A stretch of 55,086 nt of DNA from the NCBI RefSeq assembly GCF_000428145.1, contig NZ_ATZJ01000025.1, forward strand, positions 1-55,086, written 5' to 3'. This DNA comes from Chitinilyticum litopenaei DSM 21440 (GTDB lineage: Bacteria > Pseudomonadota > Gammaproteobacteria > Burkholderiales > Chitinibacteraceae). Numbering within the stretch: position 1 is the first letter of the stretch; every line of letters starts with the position of its first letter. The position numbers and the translations under genes were made by a program. Shown piece after piece: positions 14,163 through 23,900 of the stretch. Under the pieces are notes generated by a model. It did not search any database, was not told the origin of the DNA, and was given only the letters and a program-made list of their open reading frames with translations.

Positions 14163-16499
14163 ATGAGCGTGCCTTTCCCTGCCAGCGATCTGGCCTTTTT
14201 GCGCGCCCTGCAGGCGCTGACCACCCGCATCCACGCCAGTGGCCGCCTTGATGAAATCCTGACCGAGCTGGGGCAGGAAATCTGTGCGGTCTTTGCCGCC
14301 GAGCGCGTCACGCTCTATGTCGCCAGTGCTGACGGGCGCGAGCTGATCGCGCGCATCAAGACCGGCCTGGAAGGGGTGAAAGAGCTGCGGGTGCCGATCA
14401 ACGACCGCAGCATTGCCGGCTTTGTCGCCAATCACAAGGAGTTGCTCAATCTGGCCGACGTCTACGACGAGGCCGCTCTGCAAAAGCTCTCGCCCACGCT
14501 GCAGTTCCTGCAGGCGGTGGACCAGCGCACCGGCTTTCGCACGCGCGAAATGCTGGTGGCGCCCATCGTGCAGGCCAGCGACGGCACGCTGACCGGCGTA
14601 ATCCAGCTCATCAATTGCCAGGATGGTGGCCCCTTTGCGCAAAGCCGCATCGACGGCGTGAAAATGCTGGCCGAAACACTGGCCGTCGCGCTGCGCCAGC
14701 GCCAGCAGTCGGCGTATCCCTTCGTACCCAAGCACCGCTATCACCAGCTGCTCAATGAAGGGCTGATCAGCCCGGCGGCCTTCCAGGTCGCCATCAAGGA
14801 GGCCCAGCGCACCCAGCGCGATATCGAGCTGGTGCTGGCCGAAGGCTATGGCGTGACGCCGGCGCAAATCGGCGCGGCACTCGCCGCCTTCTACCGCGTG
14901 CCCTATACCGCCTTTGAGCCCGGCCTCGACAAGCCGGTCGAGCTGCTGGCCCGCCTGCGCCGCGAAAACCTGCAGTCCCAGCAATGGCTGCCGCTGGGCG
15001 AAGACGAGCAGGGCGGCGTGCGCATTATGTCGCCCGATCCGGAGTTCGCGCGCGCCGGCATGGCGCCGCAGCAATGGTTCGAAGGACGCAAGCTGCAGTT
15101 TCTGGTCACGACGCGCAACGAGTTCCAGCAGACGCTGGCGGCCTGGTTTGGCGACATGGCCGTCAACGAAGCCGTGCAGCTTGAGCTGGCCGAAGACGAG
15201 GCGGTGCAGGAGGAAGTCTCGGCGGCGATGTCCGCCGCGCAGGACAACGAGGTCGTGCAGCTGGCCAACCAGATCATCGTCGAGGCCTACCGCAAGGGGG
15301 CGTCCGACATCCATATCGAACCCTATCCGGGACGCGAGAAAACGCAGATCCGCTTCCGGCGCGACGGCAATCTGATGTTCTACCGCGACATCCCGTCCAG
15401 CTACCGCAGTCCGCTGGTCACGCGGCTGAAGATCATGTGCGACCTCGACATTGCCGAGCGCCGCAAGCCGCAGGACGGCAAGATCAAGCTGAAGAAATTC
15501 GTGCCCGATCTCGACATCGAGCTGCGCGTGGCGACCATTCCCACCGCCGGCGGTGTCGAAGACGTGGTCATGCGTATCCTGTCGGCCGGCGAGCCACTGC
15601 CGCTGGACAAGCTGGCGCTGTCCGACGCCAATCTGGCGGCGCTCAAGAGCGTCATCAGCAAGCCCTACGGCCTTTTCTTCGTGTGCGGCCCGACCGGTTC
15701 GGGCAAAACCACCACGCTGCATTCGGTGCTCAAGCACCTCAATACGCCGGAAACCAAGATCTGGACCGCCGAAGACCCGGTGGAAATCACCCAGAAGGGC
15801 TTGCGCCAGGTGCAGGTCAACCCCAAGGCCGGGCTGACCTTTGCCAGCGTGATGCGCGCCTTTCTGCGCGCCGACCCCGACATCATCATGGTGGGCGAAA
15901 TGCGCGATGCCGAGACGGCAGGCACCGGCATCGAGGCTTCGCTCACCGGTCACCTGGTACTGGCGACGCTGCACACCAATAGCGCGCCCGAGTCCGTCAT
16001 CCGCCTGCTCGACATGGGCATGGACCCGTTCAATTTCGCCGATGCGCTGCTGGGTATTCTCGCGCAGCGTCTGGCGCGACGGCTGTGCAAGTGCAAGGAA
16101 GCCTACGAGGCCAGCGAAACCGAGCTGATGCAGATGGTGTCGGAATACACCGAGGAATTGCTGAAAACGCCGAGCTGGCAGGCTGACCCGCATGGCCTGG
16201 CCGACCGCCTGTACGAGCGCTGGCTGCAGCTTTACGGCAAGGATGGCAAGGTTACGCTCTATCGCGCCAAGGGTTGCCCCGAATGTGCGACCACCGGTTA
16301 CAAGGGACGGGTTGGGCTGCACGAGTTGCTGGTCGGCAGCGATGGCGTCAAGCAGCTGGTTCAGGAGCGTGCGCGCGTTGCGCAGATTCTCGAGCTGGCG
16401 CTGGAAGAGGGCATGACCACGCTGAAGCAGGACGGCATCGTCAAGGTGCTCGCCGGCATCACCGACATGGCGCAGATCCGCGCGGTCTGCATCAAATAA
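14163..16499 (+). CDS. GAF domain fused to a GspE/PilB-type ATPase
   Basis: A 778-residue protein. Residues 15-180 form a GAF sensor domain (LDEILTELGQEICAVFAAERVTLYV...VLAPIVQ-like...GVIQLINCQ). Residues 190-340 look like the N-terminal domain of type II secretion/type IV pilus ATPases, with two MshEN-like repeats (HQLLNEGLISPAAFQVAIKEAQ; GYGVTPAQIGAALAAFYRVPY). The ATPase follows: ASDIHIEP, Walker A GPTGSGKTTTLHS (about residue 509), Asp box TAEDPVEI, Walker B ADPDIIMVGEMRDAET, His box LATLHTN. CKCKEAYEA and GCPECATTGYKGR supply a zinc-type tetracysteine. No other secretion or pilus genes are here. A GAF-headed ATPase in a signalling operon may answer to a small ligand or to cyclic di-GMP; that is inference. 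Confidence 0.9.
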   Translation: MSVPFPASDLAFLRALQALTTRIHASGRLDEILTELGQEICAVFAAERVTLYVASADGRELIARIKTGLEGVKELRVPINDRSIAGFVANHKELLNLADVYDEAALQKLSPTLQFLQAVDQRTGFRTREMLVAPIVQASDGTLTGVIQLINCQDGGPFAQSRIDGVKMLAETLAVALRQRQQSAYPFVPKHRYHQLLNEGLISPAAFQVAIKEAQRTQRDIELVLAEGYGVTPAQIGAALAAFYRVPYTAFEPGLDKPVELLARLRRENLQSQQWLPLGEDEQGGVRIMSPDPEFARAGMAPQQWFEGRKLQFLVTTRNEFQQTLAAWFGDMAVNEAVQLELAEDEAVQEEVSAAMSAAQDNEVVQLANQIIVEAYRKGASDIHIEPYPGREKTQIRFRRDGNLMFYRDIPSSYRSPLVTRLKIMCDLDIAERRKPQDGKIKLKKFVPDLDIELRVATIPTAGGVEDVVMRILSAGEPLPLDKLALSDANLAALKSVISKPYGLFFVCGPTGSGKTTTLHSVLKHLNTPETKIWTAEDPVEITQKGLRQVQVNPKAGLTFASVMRAFLRADPDIIMVGEMRDAETAGTGIEASLTGHLVLATLHTNSAPESVIRLLDMGMDPFNFADALLGILAQRLARRLCKCKEAYEASETELMQMVSEYTEELLKTPSWQADPHGLADRLYERWLQLYGKDGKVTLYRAKGCPECATTGYKGRVGLHELLVGSDGVKQLVQERARVAQILELALEEGMTTLKQDGIVKVLAGITDMAQIRAVCIK

Positions 16500-16511
16500 G
16501 GAACCACGCCC

Positions 16512-18101
16512 ATGTTGAGCAAGCGTGCGCTGCGCGAGCGGCTGGAAAAACTCAATGCCATCGGGATCGCGCTATCCGGCGAAACCGATATCAACAGTCT
16601 GACCGAAGCCATCCTGGTCGCGGCCAAGTCGCTGGTCGATGCCGATGCCGGCACGCTCTACCGCGTGCGCGATGGCGAGCTGCATTTCGAGATTGTCATG
16701 ACCGACCGGCTTGGCGTCGCGCTGGGCGGCACCACCGGCAAGCCGCCACCGATGAAGCCGGTGCCGCTGTACCACGCCGACGGCAGTCCCAATCGCAACA
16801 ATGTGGTGGCCTGCTGCGTGCTGGAAGACCGCACGATCAATATCGATGATGCCTACACGGCCGAGGGTTACGATTTTTCCGGCACGCGCGCCTTTGATGC
16901 CGCCAATGGCTATCGCTCGAAATCCTTTCTGACGGTGCCGCTGAAAAATCACGAGCGCGAAATCATCGGCGTGCTGCAGCTGATCAATGCGCTGGATGTC
17001 GAGGATGAACCGGTGCCCTTCGATGCCGAAGACCAGCATCTGGTCGAATCACTGGCCTCGCAGGCGGCGATTGCGCTGACCAATCGCGCGCTGATCGAAT
17101 CGCTGCAGGTGCTGTTCGAATCCTTCATCCAGCTGATCAACCTGGCGATTGACGACAAGTCCCCCTATACCGGCGGGCACTGCCAGCGCGTCCCCGAGCT
17201 GACGATGCTGCTGGCCGAGGCCGTCAATCGCGCCGGCTACGGCCCGCTGGCGGGCTTCACCATGACGGAGAAGGACCGCTACGAGCTGCGCATCGCCGGC
17301 CTTTTGCACGATTGCGGCAAGGTCACCACGCCGGTGCATGTGGTCGACAAGGCCACCAAGCTGCAGACGATTTACGACCGCATCGGCCTGATCGAAACGC
17401 GCTTCGAGGTGCTCAAGCGCGACGCCGAAATCGCCCTGCTCAAGGGTGAACTCAGCCACGCCGCGCACGCCGGCCTGCTGGCCCAGTACGCCGACGATCT
17501 GGCCTTTCTCAAGCGCTGCAATATCGGCGGCGAATTCATGAGTGACGAGCACATCGCGCGCCTGCACCATATTGCCGCTTACCGCTGGTGCACGCCGCAA
17601 GGCGTGGACGAACCCTTCCTCAGCGGTGACGAGCTGCTGAACCTGGGTATTCGCAAGGGCACGCTCACCGATGCCGAGCGGCAGATCATCAATCATCACA
17701 TCGAAGTCACCATCGAGATGCTGGAAAGCCTGCCCTGGCCCAAGCATCTGCAGAATGTGCCCGAATACGCCGGCGGCCATCACGAGCGCATGGATGGCAA
17801 GGGCTATCCGCGCGGGCTGACGCGCGAGCAGATGAGTGTGCAGGCCCGTGTCATGGGGATTGCCGACGTGTTCGAGGCGCTGACTGCGCGTGATCGCCCC
17901 TACAAGGACGGCATGAAGCTGTCGCTGGCGCTGACCATTCTGGCGCGCATGGTGGCCGATGGCCACATAGATCCGGACCTGTTCGAGATCTTCGTGCGCG
18001 AGCGGGTCTGGCTGGATTACGCCCAGCGCTTCCTCGAGCCCGCGCAGATCGACAGTGTCGACGAGGCGGCGCTGCTGAAACTGGCGGGGCTGCAGGGCTG
18101 A
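16512..18101 (+). CDS. GAF and HD-GYP domain protein, probable cyclic-di-GMP phosphodiesterase
   Basis: A 529-residue protein. Residues 15-195 are a GAF domain (ILVAAKSLVDADAGTLYRV...FLTVPLKNHEREIIGVLQLINALD). The HD-GYP domain follows: SPYTGGHCQRVPELTMLLAE, the HD pair in LLHDCGKVTTPVHVVDK (about residue 266), INHHIEVT, GGHHERMDGKGYPRGL with the GYP signature (about residue 431), and ADVFEALTARDRPYK. About 110 residues lie between the HD and the HH motifs, longer than usual. All metal-binding residues seem present, so activity on cyclic di-GMP is likely. It is the last gene of the operon, 12 bases after the ATPase gene. Confidence 0.92.
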   Translation: MLSKRALRERLEKLNAIGIALSGETDINSLTEAILVAAKSLVDADAGTLYRVRDGELHFEIVMTDRLGVALGGTTGKPPPMKPVPLYHADGSPNRNNVVACCVLEDRTINIDDAYTAEGYDFSGTRAFDAANGYRSKSFLTVPLKNHEREIIGVLQLINALDVEDEPVPFDAEDQHLVESLASQAAIALTNRALIESLQVLFESFIQLINLAIDDKSPYTGGHCQRVPELTMLLAEAVNRAGYGPLAGFTMTEKDRYELRIAGLLHDCGKVTTPVHVVDKATKLQTIYDRIGLIETRFEVLKRDAEIALLKGELSHAAHAGLLAQYADDLAFLKRCNIGGEFMSDEHIARLHHIAAYRWCTPQGVDEPFLSGDELLNLGIRKGTLTDAERQIINHHIEVTIEMLESLPWPKHLQNVPEYAGGHHERMDGKGYPRGLTREQMSVQARVMGIADVFEALTARDRPYKDGMKLSLALTILARMVADGHIDPDLFEIFVRERVWLDYAQRFLEPAQIDSVDEAALLKLAGLQG

Positions 18102-18112
18102 GCCGGCGCAGG

Positions 18113-18456
18113 CATATCTCTTCCTGATTAGAAACCCTTCTCAGCAAACCACAAAACCTATTCTGATTAGCAAGACTCTTCAGCTTTCTTGCCGTCATTC
18201 CGGCGAAGGCCGGAATCCAGAGGGGTTAACGACACGTTTGCAGTCTGGATGCCGGCCTTCGCCGGCATGACGGGCTGTTGGTGAATGCTTGCTGAGACAG
18301 CTTTCTAATCAGCAAACCTATTGAACCACAGAGACACAGAGGGCACAGAGGAAACAAAACACTGAGAATTGCTTGGACGTGCTCCGGTTTTTCTCTGTGT
18401 TCTCTGTGTCTCTGTGGTTGATTTGGGTTTTGCTGAGAAGTCTTGCTAATCAGGTA
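18113..18456. repeat. Nest of inverted repeats after the signalling operon
   Basis: This gap (18102-18608) has no supportable gene. Its outer ends are inverted copies built on CCTGATTAG and CTTCTCAGCAAA (18122-18149 against 18428-18453). Inside lie two units. The first, 18163-18297, contains the stem CCGTCATTCCGGCGAAGGCC paired with GGCCTTCGCCGGCATGACGG (core 18192-18273) and is a near-identical, inverted copy of the element at 31263-31398. The second, 18324-18419, pairs AACCACAGAGACACAGAG with CTCTGTGTCTCTGTGGTT. These appear to be small non-coding mobile palindromes inserted into one another. Confidence 0.75.
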
Positions 18457-18608
18457 TCTCTTTTTCCAGATTCGCCGGCCTGATGAGCAGGGTTTGAATG
18501 CCCGGCGGAATGGCTTTCAGCTTGGCGGTTTTCTTGGGGTATTGGTCTTTAGCCATTTGAGTGTATAGGCTGCAGGCAAATACCCTGTGCTTTTGTTCCG
18601 GAGTGGTG

Positions 18609-20219
18609 TTATGTCCCGGCCGGGACAAAGTGCGCGCGCTCGAAGTCGCTGCCGCGCTCCAGCAGGCTTTGCAGCCGTACCTTGTGCTGGGCCTGGCCAT
18701 CCCACAATTCCAGCACCCGCCCCTGACGGAACCAGCCAGGCGGCAGCAGCAGCGAGGCCGGCTCCTTCAGTGCCGGCATGGGCGGCAGGCGCAGTGCATC
18801 GGTATAGTGCTCCTGTCCCAGACGCACGGCATCGATGGCGCGCACGGCGGCGGCGGCGGGCAGGCCCGGCAGCAGTCGCACGCCGGCCAGGATTTTCTCG
18901 TCGCCGATTTCCAGCCAGCGTATCGAGCCGCAGAAGCGCTGGCCGTCCAGTGTCAGTGTGAGCAATTGCTGCAACTGCAGGCGGGTGCCGGCGATGCCGC
19001 GTTCCATGCGCAGGCCCAGCACCGACTCGTCGACCAGCGACCAGTTTTCCAGCTCCGGAGCCTGCAGCACCGGCGCGGTGAAGCGCGTGGTGGTTTTGCC
19101 GAACATCTGGATGTCGAGCATGTCGCGATTGCCCAGCGCTTTTTGCGGCACGGCGGGCGGTGCGTAAAGCCCCTGGGCCAGCCAGCGATGCTGGTTGCCG
19201 ATGCCGCCGCCGGCTACCTGCAGCTCGGCCTGTTGCGGCTTGCGGCCCAGCTTGCGCTCGCCGGGGTGTTCGCACCAGTGCTTGTAGAGTTCGCGCAGCA
19301 GCTGCTCGGCCGCTTCGGTAGAGAGCGTGCTGCCCAGGCCGAGTTGCTGTGGCGCTTCCCCCTGGCGCAAGAGCTTGATGCGCTTGATCAGCGATTGCGC
19401 CAGCTGCAGTGTGTCGATGGCGAGGCTGCTCTGGCCATCTGCTGGCGGGCGGCGCAGCGGCGGAGAGGGGTGATCGAGGTCGATGCTGAGCGGCTGATGG
19501 CCTTCGGGCGCCGCCGCCTGCGTGCCAAGGCTGGTGCGCGGCGCGAGGTTTTCCAGTACCGGATGCAGCCATTGCTGCTGGCGGGTGCTCAGCTGCTGTG
19601 GATTGCCGGCGGCAAACAGCAGGGCCTGGATGAAGAGGCTTTCGCAATGGCTGGTGCCGCTGGCCGCGCTAAGGCTGTCGCGAAAGCGCTCCTGCGCGAG
19701 GCCCTGTTGCATGATCAGCTTGTAGTAGGCAAACAGGATGTCCCAGCCGGCTTGTGGCGGACTGCGATGCACGAGGGCGTGGGCGTAGTGCATGCGCAGG
19801 CGGTAATACAGGCTGCGCCCGGCCAGCAGTGCCTGATACTGGCCGACGCCGGCATCGCCTTCGGCCGCAGCGCGCCAGCAGCGCGCATAGCCGTCGGCCA
19901 TGGCGTTCCACAGATCGACGAAATGCTGCCAGTGCGAGCGCTCGCCCGGGTTGAGCGGCAGCGGTTTGCCCAGAAAGGTGGTTTGCCAGTTGTCCTGGAT
20001 CTGGTGCACGGTGTCGCGGAACTGCTCCAGCGTTTTCAGGCTGTCGAGCGCGCCCAGCCGGCTGCGGTTCATGCCGGAAATGGCTTCCAGCAGCTCGGCG
20101 TGCGCGACCGGCGTGTTGATCAGTGGCAGCAGCTTCAGCCATTCGCGGGCGGCGCGGGCATCGGCAAAGGGCGGATCGGCCGTGCCGCGCGCGGGCAGAA
20201 AGCTCAGCAGACCGCTCAT
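18609..20219 (-). CDS. Conserved protein of unknown function, possible PilZ-like C-terminus
   Basis: A 536-residue cytoplasmic protein with no signal peptide or membrane helix. The first 190 residues are helical (WLKLLPLINTPVAHAELLEAISGMNRSRLGALDSLKTL...). The middle is low-complexity and Pro-rich (DLDHPSPPLRRPPADGQ). The C-terminal part has beta-strand patterns, including LQLQQLLTLTLDGQRFCGSIRWLEIGDEKILAGVRLLPG, which recalls the end of a PilZ barrel (a Val/Ile-rich strand, RWL, then G-x-R-L-L). The RxxxR and DxSxxG residues that bind cyclic di-GMP are not obvious. It overlaps the HIT gene by four bases. I do not know its function. Confidence 0.7.
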   Translation of the reverse strand: MSGLLSFLPARGTADPPFADARAAREWLKLLPLINTPVAHAELLEAISGMNRSRLGALDSLKTLEQFRDTVHQIQDNWQTTFLGKPLPLNPGERSHWQHFVDLWNAMADGYARCWRAAAEGDAGVGQYQALLAGRSLYYRLRMHYAHALVHRSPPQAGWDILFAYYKLIMQQGLAQERFRDSLSAASGTSHCESLFIQALLFAAGNPQQLSTRQQQWLHPVLENLAPRTSLGTQAAAPEGHQPLSIDLDHPSPPLRRPPADGQSSLAIDTLQLAQSLIKRIKLLRQGEAPQQLGLGSTLSTEAAEQLLRELYKHWCEHPGERKLGRKPQQAELQVAGGGIGNQHRWLAQGLYAPPAVPQKALGNRDMLDIQMFGKTTTRFTAPVLQAPELENWSLVDESVLGLRMERGIAGTRLQLQQLLTLTLDGQRFCGSIRWLEIGDEKILAGVRLLPGLPAAAAVRAIDAVRLGQEHYTDALRLPPMPALKEPASLLLPPGWFRQGRVLELWDGQAQHKVRLQSLLERGSDFERAHFVPAGT

Positions 20220-20629
20220 GGCGCCAGTTCCTGCAGTGCGCTGCGCAAGTGCGCCAGCGCTGCCGCTGGCGGCTCATGCCGCCCGGGGCGGCTTGGCGTG
20301 GCCCAGACCGGGGCCGGGAAGTGCCGGTCGTCCTGCCAGCGCGGGATCACATGCCAGTGCAGATGGGGAACCACATTGCCAAGGCTGGCCAGATTGATCT
20401 TGTCCGGTTGCAGCACCGCGCGCTGCGCGGCTTCAACGGCATAAACCACCTGCATCAGCGCATCGCGCTCGGGCGCAGGCAGATCGGTCATTTCGGCTAC
20501 ATGCTGCTTGTGGATGACCCGGCAGAAACCGGGATAGTCGGGCTCGTCGGCCAGCACCACGCGGCAGAATTCGTTTTCCCAGAGCACTTCTCCGCCACTT
20601 TGCGTGCAGAGGGGGCAGTTGCTAGTCAT
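20216..20629 (-). CDS. HIT-family protein
   Basis: A 137-residue histidine-triad protein, likely a nucleotide hydrolase or transferase. The active-site triad is in NVVPHLHWHVIPR (H-x-H-x-H), and CRVVLADEPDYPGFCRVIHKQHVAEMTDL is the typical first half. CPLCTQSGG at the N-terminus gives a Cys pair as in many HIT proteins. Its stop overlaps the start of the next gene (ATGA), so the two are cotranscribed. The substrate is unknown. Confidence 0.93.
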   Translation of the reverse strand: MTSNCPLCTQSGGEVLWENEFCRVVLADEPDYPGFCRVIHKQHVAEMTDLPAPERDALMQVVYAVEAAQRAVLQPDKINLASLGNVVPHLHWHVIPRWQDDRHFPAPVWATPSRPGRHEPPAAALAHLRSALQELAP

Positions 20630-20734
20630 TCAGGCGATTCCCGTGGCGCACGGGCCTTCGTGGTGGCCAGTGCGGGGTTGCATTAGTGAACGATTATATT
20701 TTATCTCATGCCGGCGGTGCCGTTTTGCCGGCCT

Positions 20735-20849
20735 ATTGATCCGGCCGCCCTGATGGTCTCATGCGTAGGAGCGAGCTTGCTCGCGATCGGCAACGCTTCG
20801 CGAGCAAGCTCGCTCCTACGGAAATTCAAACTTCTGAGAGCCGGAGCAA
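20735..20849. repeat. MITE-like element with an inner REP palindrome
   Basis: The core is a perfect inverted repeat with 23-bp arms: CGTAGGAGCGAGCTTGCTCG... (20764-20786) and its complement (20798-20820). The flanks ATTGATCCGGC and CTGAGAGCCGG match the ends of a second copy at 50712-50822. Palindromes beginning GTAGGAGCGAGC are widespread REP sequences in proteobacteria. The 340-bp gap between the HIT gene and the oxidoreductase holds this and the hairpin at 20923. Confidence 0.75.
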
Positions 20850-20922
20850 CAGTCATACCCGAGGATAGGCTGCATCCCAATAAGGTGAAACAGTAAGTTG
20901 CGAATGCGGGGCCGGCCGGATG

Positions 20923-20953
20923 GCACAACGGGCCGCAATGCGGCCCGTTGTGC
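20923..20953 (-). terminator. Hairpin after the FAD/Fe-S oxidoreductase gene
   Basis: GCACAACGGGCCGCA and its exact complement form a 15-bp GC-rich palindrome 16 bases after the minus-strand stop codon. Position suggests a transcript end. No T-run follows, so it may act as an imperfect or Rho-assisted terminator or as a 3'-end-protecting hairpin. Confidence 0.5.
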
Positions 20954-20969
20954 TCGGGGAGTCACGAGA

Positions 20970-23900
20970 TCAGAGCAGCACGCGCTCGATGCCGCCGCTG
21001 CGCGCCTGTTCCACATACTCCGGCATCCAGTTTTCGCCGAGAATGTGCTTGGCCATTTCCACGACGATGTAATCGGCCGTGGTATTGGCGTCATCATCGT
21101 AGCGCTGCAGGCCCATCAGGCAGGCCGGGCAGGAGGTCAGGATCTTCACCTCATCCTGGCCACCCGAGGCCGCACGCAGCTTCGCCGCGCCTTTCTCCAT
21201 TTCTTCCTGCTTGCGGAACCGCACCTGCGTGGCGATGTGCGGTTGCGACACACCGAACGAACCGGATTCGCCGCAGCAGCGGTCGTTGAGGTCGACGCGC
21301 TGGCCCATCAGCTGCTGCGCGGCATCCACGCCCTTGATGGTCTTCATCGGGGTGTGGCAGGGCTCGTGGTACATGTACTGCACGCCTTGCACGCCGGCGA
21401 GCTTCACATCCTTTTCCAGCAGGTATTCGTGGATGTCGAGCAGGCGGCAGCCGGGGAAGATCTCTTCAAAGCGATACTTCTGCAGCTGGTCCATGCAGGT
21501 GCCACAGGACACGATCACTGTCTTGATGTCGAGGTAGTTCAGCGTGTTGGCCAGCCGGTGGAACTGCACGCGGTTTTCCATGGTGATCTTGTCGGCCTTG
21601 TCGTCATACCCCGCCGACGCCTGCGGATAGCCGCAGCACAGATAGCCCGGCGGCAGCACCGTGGTGGTGCCGACATGCCAGAGCATGGCCTGCGTGGCCA
21701 GCCCCACCTGGCTGAACAGGCGCTCCGAGCCGCAGCCCGGGAAGTAGAACACCGCTTCGCTGTCCTCTGCCGCACGCGGATTGCGGATCACCGGAATGAC
21801 GGTATCGTCCTCGATGTCCAGCAGCGCGCGCGCGGTCTTCTTCGGCAGCTTGCCCGGCATGGGCTTGTTGATGAAGTGGATGATCTGCGTCTTCACCGGC
21901 GGCTTCCCGCCGGTGGTCGCCGGCGGTTGCCTGAGCACGGACCTGGTCAGGCCGAAGCGCTTGCCCAGCTGGTAGCCCAGGCGCTGCGCCTTGTACGCCC
22001 ACTCGATGCTGACCTTGCGGATCAGCTTGATCGTCGCCGGGTCCTTCAGCGTCAAAAAGCCCATCGCCATCGCGGTGGTCGGGTTGAACTTCTTCTTGCC
22101 TTCCTTTCTCAGGAAGTTGCGCATGGCCACCGACACATCGCCGAAGTCGATCTTCACCGGACAGGGATTCACGCAGCGGTGGCATACCGTGCAATGGTCC
22201 GCCACGTCGCCCAGTTCCTCGAAGTGTTTGAGCGAGATACCCCGGCGCGTCTGCTCCTCGTACAGGAAGGCTTCGGTCAAGAGGCCGGTCGCCAGAATCT
22301 TGTTGCGTGGCGAGTACAGCAGATTCGCGCGCGGCACGTGCGTCGTGCACACCGGCTTGCACTTGCCGCAGCGCAGGCAGTCCTTGACCATGTTCGAGAT
22401 CGAGCCGATGTCGGATTGCTCGAGGATCAGCGATTCCGCGCCCAGCAGCGAGAACGACGGCGTGTAGGCGTTGGCGAGGTCCGAGCCCGGCAGCAGCTTG
22501 CCCTTGTTGAAGCGGCCGTGCGGATCGACCTTCTGCTTGTAGGCTTCGAAGGGCGCGAGTTCCTCGCGGGTCAGGAACTCGTACTTGGTGATGCCGATGC
22601 CGTGCTCGCCGGAAATCACGCCGTTGAGCTCGCGCGCGACGGCCATGATGCGCGCGACGGCATGGTGGGCGCGCTGCAGCATCTCGTAGTCGTCGGAGTT
22701 CACCGGGATATTGGTGTGCACATTGCCGTCACCGGCGTGCATGTGCAGCGCCACCCAGGTGCGGCCCTTGAGCACCTTCTGGTGGATGGCGGCGATGGCA
22801 TCGAGAATCGGCTTGTCGGTACGCCCGGCAAACAGCGTTTCCAGCTCGGCCTGCAGCTCGCGCTTCCAGCTCATGCGCAGGATGAAGTCGCGCATGGCGT
22901 GGAAAACGCTTTGCGGGGTATCTTCCTGCGAGAATTCACGCTCAAGGGGTGCATCCGGATACGCGGTGGTGTATAGCTCGAAGGCCGCATCCAGGTTGTC
23001 GCGTATCCACTGCCAGTGCGCGCGGGTGCGGGCAATGAGCTGCAGCGCGGTTTCGCGGCGGTCGCCGATCAGCACGTCGTGGCCGACCGGGGCATCGGCC
23101 GCGTCGATGGGCAGCCGGCCCTGCGCAAAGAACTCGGTGAAGGCGTCGAGCAGCTCCAGCTTGTTGCCGATCGACAGCTCGATATTGATGCGCTCGATGG
23201 CGTCCGAATAATCGCCCAGGCGCGGCAGCGGAATCACCACGTCCTCGTTGATCTTGAAGGCATTGGTGTGCTTGGCGATCGCCGCGGTGCGCGCGCGATC
23301 CAGCCAGAATTTCTTGCGCGCGTCGGCGGTGACGGCGATGAAGCCTTCGCCGACGCGGGCGTTCGCCAGCCGCACCACATGGCTGGCGGCTTCGCCCACC
23401 GCGTTCTCGTCGTCCGAAACGATGTCGGCGATCAGCACCATTTTCGGGCGGCCCTTGGACTTGGCCTTGGTCGCGTAACCGACGGCGCGCACATAGCGCC
23501 AGTCCAGATGCTCCAGCCCGGCGAGCTGCACGGCCGGGTGGGCATCCAGATAATCCTTGATTTCGACGATGGCCGGCGTCGCCTGCGCGACGGTGCCGAA
23601 GAATTCCAGGCACACCGTGCGCGTGTGCGCCGGCAGGCGGTGCAGGATGAAGCGCGCGCTGGTGATCAGGCCGTCGGTGCCTTCCTTCTGCACGCCGGGC
23701 AGGCCGGCGAGGAATTTGTCGGTGACGTCCTTGCCCAGCCCCGTCTTGCGGAACTGGCTGCCGGGCACCTGCAGCATGTCTTCGCTGAGCTGCGTCTTGC
23801 CATCCGGTTTATAGGTGGTGACGCGGAAAGTGGCGAATTCGGCGTCATGGATCTTGCCGAGGTTGTGATCCATGCGCTCGATGAATTTCCAGTTGCCGTC

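Noticed and set aside
18446..18556. A 36-residue minus-strand frame (MAKDQYPKK...) after the repeat nest
   Set aside because: It has no convincing ribosome site and no known relative, and its end lies in the repeats. It might be real but cannot be supported.
20898..22976. Long plus-strand frames over the FAD/Fe-S oxidoreductase and similar ones over hsdR, hsdM, fhuB and the siderophore genes
   Set aside because: High GC gives long open antisense frames. They are rich in His, Arg and Ala and lack motifs, while the opposite strand codes for clear families.
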